Below are positions 1 through 6,427 of a stretch of 13,678 nt of DNA, piece by piece (the first letter of the stretch is position 1; the number at the start of each line of letters is the position of its first letter). The position numbers were made by a program, and so were the translations under genes. The notes beneath the pieces are model-generated. The model saw nothing but the letters and a program-made list of their open reading frames with translations, did no database searches and had not been told where the DNA came from. The stretch is from JBKEAD01 sp047973165 (GTDB lineage Bacteria > Verrucomicrobiota > Verrucomicrobiia > Chthoniobacterales > JBKEAD01), in NCBI GenBank assembly GCA_047973165.1, contig JBKEBM010000189.1, positions 1 to 13,678 of the forward strand, read 5' to 3'.

Positions 1-133
1 AGCACGAAATATTCCCTTCGATTTCTTTTGTGCGCTCAATTTCTAAGTCAATGGTATTAAATTCGTTATCAAGCTTTTGAGTGGCTTGATTCAGGTTGTC
101 GAGAAGTTCGGATTTGCTGGCCGGCAGAGGCAT
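1..133 (-). CDS. ClbS/DfsB-like (DUF1706) four-helix protein, partial
   Basis: Only the first 44 codons are inside the window; the gene runs off the left edge. The ATG lies 4 nt after the stop of the phosphorylase-like gene, so the two are probably co-transcribed and translationally coupled. The start MPLPASKSELLDN and the following TKEIEGNIS segment resemble the amino end of ClbS/DfsB (DUF1706) proteins, whose members typically begin with a 'P-x-x-K-x-E-L-L' helix. The best-known member, ClbS, protects against colibactin by acting on its cyclopropane warhead, but most relatives have no assigned substrate. The family call rests on recall of a short stretch, so it is moderate; no catalytic residue is visible in this fragment. 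No Shine-Dalgarno motif precedes the ATG. Confidence 0.55.
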   Translation of the reverse strand, partial: MPLPASKSELLDNLNQATQKLDNEFNTIDLEIERTKEIEGNISC

Positions 134-137
134 TTTT

Positions 138-881
138 CTAACTAATTTCTGTTTCTAATAATTCAGCGCCTACTTCCCCCAGCCTCCGGGCTGCTTTTTG
201 ACTTCGTTTTGCCAGGTTTAAGAGCGATTTAATACTTTTGGGATGCCTGGCTATGTAAGCTAACATCCTGATATAAGGGACTTTTTGTTGGTTGATGTCG
301 AAAAGAAGTTCTGCCGGAAAGCGGATATCGAAATCTGCCTCGTCCAAAACGACCTTTAGTATTGTAAGCCTCGCTTTAAATTTCCGGCTTATCTCAATAA
401 CAGCCTGTGATTCCATATCGACCGCAATTTGTTGTGTTTTTGTTGCATGAAAAAGCTTACGTTTTTCCTGCGGACTCCCTGCTACTGATGAATGGCAATG
501 TAACAGAGGTATCTTTTCGTTTTCAGACTTATTCGATCCTTTAAAAAAATTTATTGTCATTAATTCCTGATTTTTCTGAATCATTCGTGCAGACAGTAAG
601 GCCCCTTCTTCCCATTCCTCCAGGATGATATCGCCGGTTTGTAAATCAGGAGCTAGTGCTCCGCAAAAACCTGTTAAAAAAAGCTTCTTCGGATGGTTTG
701 AGGCAGCAGAATTTTCAGGGCTGCTCCGCAAGGGAAAAAGTTTTTCCAGATTTTCTTTGGCAGCTCTTTTTCCAACTCCAATACAATTTGTAATTATCTT
801 ATTACCAGTATGAAATATATGTTTTTTACTTAAAAAACGTATTTCATCTTTAAGGCTGTATAAAAGATAAATTGGCTCCAT
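138..881 (-). CDS. Nucleoside phosphorylase / MTA-SAH nucleosidase superfamily protein
   Basis: A 247-residue protein with landmarks of the PNP/UDP phosphorylase fold. GFCGAL at residues 71-76 matches the glycine-rich phosphate/ribose loop. VDMES at 154-158 is the strand carrying the ribose-binding Met-Glu pair. D180 in VVLDEAD sits where the catalytic Asp of MTA/SAH nucleosidases and of hopanoid-associated HpnG-type phosphorylases lies. The spacing is close to the short HpnG-like subgroup, so the substrate could be a nucleoside, 5'-methylthioadenosine or adenosylhopane. No hopanoid genes are visible nearby, so I do not assign hpnG. No signal peptide is seen, implying a cytoplasmic protein. 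It lies 58 nt after the membrane protein gene and 4 nt before the ClbS-like gene, in the same orientation. The fold is confident; the substrate is unknown. Confidence 0.75.
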   Translation of the reverse strand: MEPIYLLYSLKDEIRFLSKKHIFHTGNKIITNCIGVGKRAAKENLEKLFPLRSSPENSAASNHPKKLFLTGFCGALAPDLQTGDIILEEWEEGALLSARMIQKNQELMTINFFKGSNKSENEKIPLLHCHSSVAGSPQEKRKLFHATKTQQIAVDMESQAVIEISRKFKARLTILKVVLDEADFDIRFPAELLFDINQQKVPYIRMLAYIARHPKSIKSLLNLAKRSQKAARRLGEVGAELLETEIS

Positions 882-939
882 TTTCAGAAGTATTTCTGCT
901 CATAAGAAGCGCAATTGTATTGAGAAAACGTCACTGCTT

Positions 940-1578
940 TTACTCTGAGCTGACATTATCGCCATCGGAACCCTTATTGATGAAAAGTGTTATTTCAGTC
1001 AGAAGACTTTGTTTATTTTCATTACCTTCTCCCTCTGGGGTGTTTATTTTCGGGCTTGTCTCCCCTGCCCTGCTGAGAGTTTTTTGCAGAGCTTCAAAAT
1101 TTTCTCTGTTTAGCGATATTAAGTATCTTTTTATCAGGATGTTGCCGGATTTTTCCACCTTGGATTCCTGGTTTACTTCCATGGGCAGAAGGGCAAGGCC
1201 GAGTTGTTTGGCTGCAGTGGTGAGTTTTGCCTCCCAGGCTTCGGCTTCTTCTTTGGATTTTGCGCTAAAGGTAATTTTTTGATTTTGGGAGTCGAGCAGA
1301 CTGTTTTCGTCAGAGAAATGAGCATCGATTTGAGATTCCAGAGCCGTTTTTAATGGTGCAAGAGATTTATTGTCAGTTATTTGCTCTGTTGCTCGTGCGG
1401 AACGAGCCTCCAGTTCTTTCTCGGCACTCCAGTAAATGAGGACGAGGGGCAGAATCAGAAAACTTACTGCTACGAAGAGCATGATAAACATTCTGAGAGT
1501 AAGCTGAAAAGGCGGACGCTCCAAAGGGTATTGCGCCTTTGCCGATGGTGGCGAATTAAAATTCTCCTGGTCGTTCAT
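940..1578 (-). CDS. Single-pass membrane protein of unknown function
   Basis: A 212-residue protein I cannot assign to a family. It has a short polar amino end rich in Pro, Asn and Gln, then one hydrophobic segment at about residues 28-50 (LTLRMFIMLFVAVSFLILPL), then a charged, mainly helical region of roughly 160 residues rich in Glu, Lys and Ala. The arrangement suggests a protein anchored by one amino-terminal helix with its bulk in the periplasm. The tail is polar and probably disordered. The start is 16 nt after the stop of the 465-residue gene, with no Shine-Dalgarno site between them, so the two probably form an operon. No catalytic motif is visible. That it is a real gene is well supported by position, packing and the clean membrane segment. 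Confidence 0.8.
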   Translation of the reverse strand: MNDQENFNSPPSAKAQYPLERPPFQLTLRMFIMLFVAVSFLILPLVLIYWSAEKELEARSARATEQITDNKSLAPLKTALESQIDAHFSDENSLLDSQNQKITFSAKSKEEAEAWEAKLTTAAKQLGLALLPMEVNQESKVEKSGNILIKRYLISLNRENFEALQKTLSRAGETSPKINTPEGEGNENKQSLLTEITLFINKGSDGDNVSSE

Positions 1579-1594
1579 TAGAAAGCTGAATTTT

Positions 1595-2992
1595 TTATCG
1601 ATAGCCGAAGAGTCCGCGCTCTTTGATCAGAGTGACGACTTCACGGGGCACCATTGTTTCCCAGTCTGAGCTGCCTCGCTGGATACTTTCGAGAATATTC
1701 GATGAAAAAATATTCAGGTATTCCTCGTGGTAGCCTTGCATTGCCTCGACGAAGTGATTTTCCAGCAGGTGTGCGTAAAGCTGTTTGAGGTGTGGGGCTA
1801 CTTTAAAAGTATCTGCTGTGATCAGAGAGTCGTCTTTGTCCAGCATGGGGTAAACGTAAAGTTTTACGCCCTTTTTGAAAAGACGTCCCAGCCCTTCGAG
1901 TATTCCGCCTTCGAGGTTGTTGTAGTATTTTTCGTCGAAAATCTCATACATGCTTGGGACGCCGAGCGGAAGGCCAATTGGGCAGCTGGTGTAGCGGGTC
2001 AGGTAATTTACCAGTCGATAAAATTCTCCGTAATTGGAAATGAGAACGGTTCGCTTGAGAGCAGCCAGGATGTCTATGCGGTCGAGAAAATCATGCAGGT
2101 CCAGGCTGCCGCCCTGGAGGAGGTTTTGCATGGTGATTTCCATAAGGACTTCGGGGTTCTCGCCCTCCACTCCGTTTTCTTTAAGGAACATTTTGCGAGC
2201 ACAGTCGAGCATGTCGTTGGTCACTCGGGTTACCGGACGGAAGCTTCCACGTTCAACCAGGAGCGGTTTTTTGTAAAAAGCTTCTGCGGGCTGGACGACT
2301 TCTCCGTCCGCCCGGAAAAGTGCGGCCTTTGTGAGGCCCTGGATTACGAGTTGCAGGCTCATCAATCGGTTATCCACGGCGGTAAATTCCGGCCCGGAAA
2401 AGCGGATCATATCGACTTCGATGCGTTCCGGTCCGAGGTCGTCCAGGAGTGCACCTATCAGTGACTCCGGACGGTGACGCAGATAAAAGGCCCCGTGGAT
2501 GAGGTTGACTCCGATGATTCCGAGAGCTTCCTGCTGAAGCACATTCGTATTATCGAGCATGCGAACATGAATAATGATTTCGTTAATCGGTGAACGTGGA
2601 GCGGATTGGAAACGAATTCCCAGCCAGCCGTGGGATTCATCGTGGCGCCGAAAACTGCGAGCCTGGACTGTATCAGCGAAAGCAAAGAAGGTTTTTTCGG
2701 ATCCGAGATTCTGGTCGAGGCGTTCGAGCAAAAGCTCGTATTCGTGATCGAGCATCGTTTTGAGACGTTCCCGGCTGACGTAGCGTCCGCAGGCTCCGTA
2801 AATGGAGTCACTGAAGGTCATGTCGTAGGCCGAAATCGTTTTGGCTACGGTGCCGGAAGCTCCGCCAACGTGAAAAAATCGTCGTGCCACTTCCTGCCCT
2901 GCTCCGATTTCGGCAAAGGTTCCGTAAATGCGGTTATCGAGGTTAAGTTGAAAAGCCTTTTTATCTGCCTGCAGGTCAAGGAGGTCTCGCAT
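1595..2992 (-). CDS. Conserved 465-residue protein of unknown function (often mislabelled TonB-dependent receptor)
   Basis: The protein is soluble, with no signal peptide or membrane segment, and full length for the family as I recall it. I recognise long stretches such as YGTFAEIGAGQEVARRFF (residues about 23-41), RLMSLQLV, LVERGSFRPVT, ISNYGEFYRL and the terminal LIKERGLFGYR. From memory these occur in nearly identical form in cyanobacteria, planctomycetes, verrucomicrobia and Bacteroidetes. Database entries often carry the names 'TonB-dependent receptor' or 'nicotinate-nucleotide adenylyltransferase'. The absence of a signal peptide and barrel features argues against the first name, and no HxGH nucleotidyltransferase motif supports the second. 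It is the first gene of the left operon, preceded by a terminator and an inverted repeat. The high conservation suggests a housekeeping role, but none is known to me. Confidence 0.85.
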   Translation of the reverse strand: MRDLLDLQADKKAFQLNLDNRIYGTFAEIGAGQEVARRFFHVGGASGTVAKTISAYDMTFSDSIYGACGRYVSRERLKTMLDHEYELLLERLDQNLGSEKTFFAFADTVQARSFRRHDESHGWLGIRFQSAPRSPINEIIIHVRMLDNTNVLQQEALGIIGVNLIHGAFYLRHRPESLIGALLDDLGPERIEVDMIRFSGPEFTAVDNRLMSLQLVIQGLTKAALFRADGEVVQPAEAFYKKPLLVERGSFRPVTRVTNDMLDCARKMFLKENGVEGENPEVLMEITMQNLLQGGSLDLHDFLDRIDILAALKRTVLISNYGEFYRLVNYLTRYTSCPIGLPLGVPSMYEIFDEKYYNNLEGGILEGLGRLFKKGVKLYVYPMLDKDDSLITADTFKVAPHLKQLYAHLLENHFVEAMQGYHEEYLNIFSSNILESIQRGSSDWETMVPREVVTLIKERGLFGYR

Positions 2993-3000
2993 ATCGCAGA

Positions 3001-3027
3001 CTGCTTTATCAGGTTAGGCTAAAGCAG
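3001..3027. promoter_or_regulatory. 8-bp inverted repeat in the leader of the 465-residue gene
   Basis: CTGCTTTA (3001-3008) and TAAAGCAG (3020-3027) are perfect reverse complements separated by 11 nt. The element ends 8 nt before the ATG at 2992. It could fold as a hairpin in the mRNA leader next to the ribosome entry region, or serve as a dimeric repressor operator. No Shine-Dalgarno motif lies between it and the ATG. The repeat is directly visible; its role is inference. Confidence 0.45.
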
Positions 3028-3081
3028 GCAACCCAAGGCAGAGGACGACAGGCATATTTCTTTTGGACGGATTCGTTTTTG

Positions 3082-3127
3082 AAAAAGGCCCGTTTGTTCA
3101 AATGGGCACCTCGGGGAAACGGGCTTT
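3082..3127 (-). terminator. Intrinsic terminator after the M16 peptidase operon
   Basis: Read on the minus strand, GCCCGTTT (3124-3117) pairs perfectly with AAACGGGC (3095-3088), extendable by flanking A/T pairs. The descending arm runs into C followed by five T (3086-3082), the layout of a Rho-independent terminator. It begins about 26 nt after the peptidase stop at 3151. A third segment, GCCCATTT (3107-3100), can compete for the same AAACGGGC arm with one mismatch, giving a shorter alternative hairpin. This element separates the M16 operon from the 465-residue gene, which therefore probably has its own promoter in 2993-3081. I could not pick a convincing -35/-10 pair there. Confidence 0.7.
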
Positions 3128-3150
3128 CCGACAGTGCTCTGATGTTCCGG

Positions 3151-5799
3151 TCAGTTTTTATCCGACGAATTTTCTGCTGTTGCTTTGTCGGCTTTTTTCG
3201 GAGGTTGAACAATGACCTGTACCGGTTTTTGATTCAGAAAATATTTTTGAGCCACCCGTTTAGTATCCTCTACGGTGACGGCTTCGACTTCCTCCGTGCG
3301 TCGGTTGTGGTGATCGTAGCCCAGGCCGACAAGTTCATCGACTGCTGCATCGCCAGCAAAAGCGTGGTTGCTTTGATTTCGAATACTTTCCGCACCGAGC
3401 AGTTTCTTTTTGCCGCGCTTGAGTTCCTCCTCTGTGAGGCCCTCTTTGGCAATGGCCTGTATTTCCTCATTGAGAGCAGCTACGACCTGATCGACTTTTT
3501 CCGGATCTGTCCCGGCGTAAAAAACAAAGAGACCGGGAACCAGCCCTTGCATCTGGCTTGAACCGACGTAATAAGCCAGTCCCATTTCTTCACGAATACG
3601 GTCAAAAAAGCGTGAACCCAGATCGCTGCAGGCCTCGTCGATGAGCTCCAGGGTCGGGCGATCAGCATTTGTCACTTCCAGCCCGCGGTAGCCGATCATG
3701 ACGAGTGCCTGCTGCTTGTCGCGCTCTTCGACGATCTCGACAGCCTCTTCCAAAACAGGGGGCTGCGGTGCATCCGTATTTACCTCTTTCCCCGTCGGGA
3801 GTTTTGCAAAGTATTTTTCGGCGAGTTCCTTGACCTCGGAGGCTTTTACATTACCCACTACGGCAAGGACGCCGTTGCTGCCGACAACGAGCTTTTCGTA
3901 CAAAGCGCGGAGGCTGTTTTCATCGAGAGAAGCCAGAGACTCCAGGCTTCCGGAAGAACGCAGCGAGTAGGGATGGTCCTGAAACAATTGTTTGCGCAAA
4001 ACGTTTCGGCCCACGGTGGTGATTTGGTCTTCCTCGGATTTGATAGCAGCCTCCTGTGCTGCTTTTTCCAGAGCCACTTCCTTAGCCGGAAAGGCCGGAT
4101 TTTCCAAAACATCTGCCAGGAGTTCCATTCCTGTATTCAAATCTGCTGAGAGTAAATTCACTCCGATGCTGAAGGAATTATTACCGGAACTGCTTGAGAA
4201 AGAACCTCCCAGAGATTCGAGCTGAGTCACCAGTTCTTCGGCAGTGCGCGTCGTTGTTCCCTTTAGTATGGAGTTTGCAAGTAGTTTGGTGATGCCGTTG
4301 TTCTCCGGTGATTCGGCCAGGAGTCCTCCGCGAAAAGTTGCCAGCAGCGAGACCAGGGGCAGACGATGGTCTTCGCACACCAAAAGACGCAGGCCGTTGG
4401 AGAGTTTAAATTTTTCGACTTTTGAGCGTTTTGATTTCTCTTCGTTTGCCTTTTCCTTAACCAGGCTTCCCTCGGGGTTGAGAGACGTGGTGGTTAGTTT
4501 ATCGTCGCGCAGGTATTTTTTTGCGACTCGCTGAACATCCTCCGGCGTGACCGCATCGAGGTTTTGTAAAAATTCGCGTCCGAAATTCAGGTTATGCGTC
4601 ATAAACCAGTCGGAGCCGTAGCCCGACGCTTTGCCTCGGGCTGTAGTAAGAGAATTAAGCTGGTCCGAAAGCAGGGACCGTCGGGCTTTGGCGACCTGTG
4701 CTGCGGAAACACCGTCTGTTTTGATACGGCCCATAACTTGTATAATTTCCTCGGCAGCAGCCTCCCGTTTATCCGGGTCAGTAACCGTCGAGACAAAAAA
4801 TGCACCCGACTCGGGCATACTGTAAACCCCGGCACCGATTCCGTGAACCAGCCCCTTCTTTTCCCGCAGCTCCTGATTGAGAATAGAGCTGGCTCCGCTT
4901 CCGAGAATATCTCCCAACACTTCCAGCGCGGGCGCATCCGGATCAGCGAGACCGGGAACTTTCCATGCGAGATTGAGACGGGTAAGCTCTGTCGGAAATT
5001 CCTCATGCGCACTTCGCCCACCAAGCTGCTCGGGTTCCTCCGGAAGGTAAAGCGGCTTCAAAGCACGTCGAGGATAGTCTTTAAAAATCTCTTTTACCTG
5101 CTCCAGGACAGCTTTTGCGTCGACATCTCCGACTACAACCAGGGTCAGGTTATTTGGTGCATATCGCTCGCGATAATACTCCATGACGTCGTCCCGTGTG
5201 AGGCGATTATAGATATCTAGATGCCCGATGACCGGGCTGCCCAGCGGACTTTCCTTATACATGGTGCCCAGCAAAAGTTGCATACTCTGACGACTCGGAT
5301 CATCAAATCCCATCGCAAATTCGCGGCGAATGACTTCCTGCTCCTTCACATACTCCTCCTCGGGAAGGGTCGAGTTCATCACCGCATCACTTAGCACATC
5401 AATGGCCACAGCGGCACCCGAAGCGGGTGTATCGATCCAGTAAACCGTCCGGTCAAAAGTCGTGTAAGCATTTATGTATCCCCCGGCATCCTGAATTTCG
5501 CGTGCGATGTCCCCTGCCCCACGTTTTTCGGTACCTTTGAAAAGCATGTGTTCAAGGATATGCGAGAGGCCGGCTCCCAGCCACTTGTCTTCGTGCATAC
5601 TTCCGGTCTTGCACCACATCTGCACGCTGGCAACGGGAGCACTCGAGTCTTCATCGATGATTACGGTGAGTCCGTTGTCGAGGGTGGTGACCTGCGCCGT
5701 GGGGGCAGGCAGAGTGGCTACAGCGGAGGCTGAGGTTGCGGAATGGGCTGTAAGAGAAGCAAGTGTTAATAAGGGCATAATAAAAAAGTATCGGGTCAT
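3151..5799 (-). CDS. Secreted two-domain M16 zinc metallopeptidase
   Basis: This is an insulinase/pitrilysin-family peptidase of about 882 residues, with two M16 halves in one chain. I chose the ATG at 5799 because it opens a good signal peptide, MTRYFFIMPLLTLASLTAHS. An in-frame ATG at 5853 would add 18 polar residues and leave only 3 nt to the preceding stop, so it remains possible. Numbering from 5853, the first half carries the inverted zinc motif H98-x-x-E101-H102 (HILEHMLFKG), and E178 lies 76 residues later (E171..E178) as third ligand. The second half (from about 480) lacks this motif: the equivalent position reads NGITKLLANSILKG. It keeps the R754/Y761 pair (REEMGLAY) typical of the substrate-gripping half. 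It should degrade or process peptides in the periplasm. It is the last gene before the terminator. Confidence 0.93.
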   Translation of the reverse strand: MTRYFFIMPLLTLASLTAHSATSASAVATLPAPTAQVTTLDNGLTVIIDEDSSAPVASVQMWCKTGSMHEDKWLGAGLSHILEHMLFKGTEKRGAGDIAREIQDAGGYINAYTTFDRTVYWIDTPASGAAVAIDVLSDAVMNSTLPEEEYVKEQEVIRREFAMGFDDPSRQSMQLLLGTMYKESPLGSPVIGHLDIYNRLTRDDVMEYYRERYAPNNLTLVVVGDVDAKAVLEQVKEIFKDYPRRALKPLYLPEEPEQLGGRSAHEEFPTELTRLNLAWKVPGLADPDAPALEVLGDILGSGASSILNQELREKKGLVHGIGAGVYSMPESGAFFVSTVTDPDKREAAAEEIIQVMGRIKTDGVSAAQVAKARRSLLSDQLNSLTTARGKASGYGSDWFMTHNLNFGREFLQNLDAVTPEDVQRVAKKYLRDDKLTTTSLNPEGSLVKEKANEEKSKRSKVEKFKLSNGLRLLVCEDHRLPLVSLLATFRGGLLAESPENNGITKLLANSILKGTTTRTAEELVTQLESLGGSFSSSSGNNSFSIGVNLLSADLNTGMELLADVLENPAFPAKEVALEKAAQEAAIKSEEDQITTVGRNVLRKQLFQDHPYSLRSSGSLESLASLDENSLRALYEKLVVGSNGVLAVVGNVKASEVKELAEKYFAKLPTGKEVNTDAPQPPVLEEAVEIVEERDKQQALVMIGYRGLEVTNADRPTLELIDEACSDLGSRFFDRIREEMGLAYYVGSSQMQGLVPGLFVFYAGTDPEKVDQVVAALNEEIQAIAKEGLTEEELKRGKKKLLGAESIRNQSNHAFAGDAAVDELVGLGYDHHNRRTEEVEAVTVEDTKRVAQKYFLNQKPVQVIVQPPKKADKATAENSSDKN

Positions 5800-5856
5800 T
5801 TTTTGCCGGGAAAAAGTTACAGTGCTGCAATTTTTAAAAAACGGAAGCTGCATTTT

Positions 5857-6258
5857 TCAAAGAGTTTGTTTGAAGCTGGGTAAAAATGGTTTTTCAAAGG
5901 CGGAATGAAAATCAAAAATTTCTTCAAAATCTTCAAGCGCATCTTCTTCAGTTTTTCCAAAAACACCTGCAGTGATGAGGTTATAGACCATATTTCCAAC
6001 ATCCCGACAGTTGTGAATCCCCCAGTGCTCCAGCACACTCCGCGACATGGGGCCAAACTCTTTCAGGGTATAGCCGCGAAAACCTTCGAGAAGCTCGGCT
6101 GCATTTACGTGACTGCCCGGATGGTCTTTGCGGGGCTTTTTTTGTTTTTTCAGGATTGTTTCAAGAGCTTCGCACAGGAAGGGATAGGCGTCGCGGTCGT
6201 AGCGCGAGTCTGCGGAATATATTTTTTCAATACGATCAGGGAAGTTCAGATTTTGCAT
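5857..6258 (-). CDS. Minf_1886-like conserved protein (Planctomycetes/Verrucomicrobia family)
   Basis: A 133-residue soluble protein. The pattern AYPFLCEALE near residue 24, GSHVNAAELLEGFR at 48-61, FGPMSRSVLEHWGI at 68-81 and CRDVGNMVYNLI at 84-95 matches my memory of the small family annotated 'Minf_1886 family', found almost only in Planctomycetes and Verrucomicrobia. Its biochemical function is not known to me. Mostly helical, with no membrane segment or signal peptide. Its first codons overlap the end of the 55-residue membrane protein gene by 23 nt, and its stop lies 57 nt (or 3 nt, depending on start choice) before the M16 peptidase. This points to operon membership and probably translational coupling. 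The family call is the main taxonomic hint in the window. Confidence 0.75.
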   Translation of the reverse strand: MQNLNFPDRIEKIYSADSRYDRDAYPFLCEALETILKKQKKPRKDHPGSHVNAAELLEGFRGYTLKEFGPMSRSVLEHWGIHNCRDVGNMVYNLITAGVFGKTEEDALEDFEEIFDFHSAFEKPFLPSFKQTL

Positions 6259-6403
6259 TCGAAGATTTAAGTTGCTGCTTTAACTCGATCTCAGCTGCAC
6301 GAGCACGAGATTGTGCGGTCGCTTCACGATAAAACCACCCCACTAAAAAAGCCAGGAGAAGAAAGAGGACGATTGCTTTTTCTTTTTCAGAGAGGTGAAA
6401 CAT
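6236..6403 (-). CDS. 55-residue single-pass membrane protein
   Basis: A small open frame fills the space between the secreted protein gene and the Minf_1886-like gene. It starts with MFHLSEKEKAIV, followed by one strongly hydrophobic helix (about residues 10-24, ending in GWFY), then a charged, Arg/Ala/Glu/Gln-rich helix (about 27-47) and a short polar tail. The pattern 'LSEKEKAIVLFLLLAFL' resembles the anchor region of ComEA-like proteins, but the DNA-binding helix-hairpin-helix domain is absent. The stop overlaps the downstream ATG region by 23 nt, as expected for coupled genes. It begins 24 nt after the upstream stop. No Shine-Dalgarno site is seen, but neighbours also lack one. Coding status is inferred from position and composition; function is unknown. 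Confidence 0.65.
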   Translation of the reverse strand: MFHLSEKEKAIVLFLLLAFLVGWFYREATAQSRARAAEIELKQQLKSSNAKSELP

Positions 6404-6427
6404 TTGTTTGAGTGCGTGAGAACAAAT

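Noticed and set aside
1727..2464. Plus-strand open frame of 245 codons
   Set aside because: It lies entirely antisense to the well-conserved 465-residue gene; its composition is that of a mirror frame and it shows no domain.
3079..3561. Plus-strand open frame of 160 codons covering the terminator and the peptidase 3' end
   Set aside because: Overlaps a strong minus-strand gene and a terminator; no recognisable protein features.
4594..5220. Plus-strand open frame of 208 codons
   Set aside because: Antisense to the M16 peptidase, whose zinc motif and signal peptide make the minus strand the clear coding strand.
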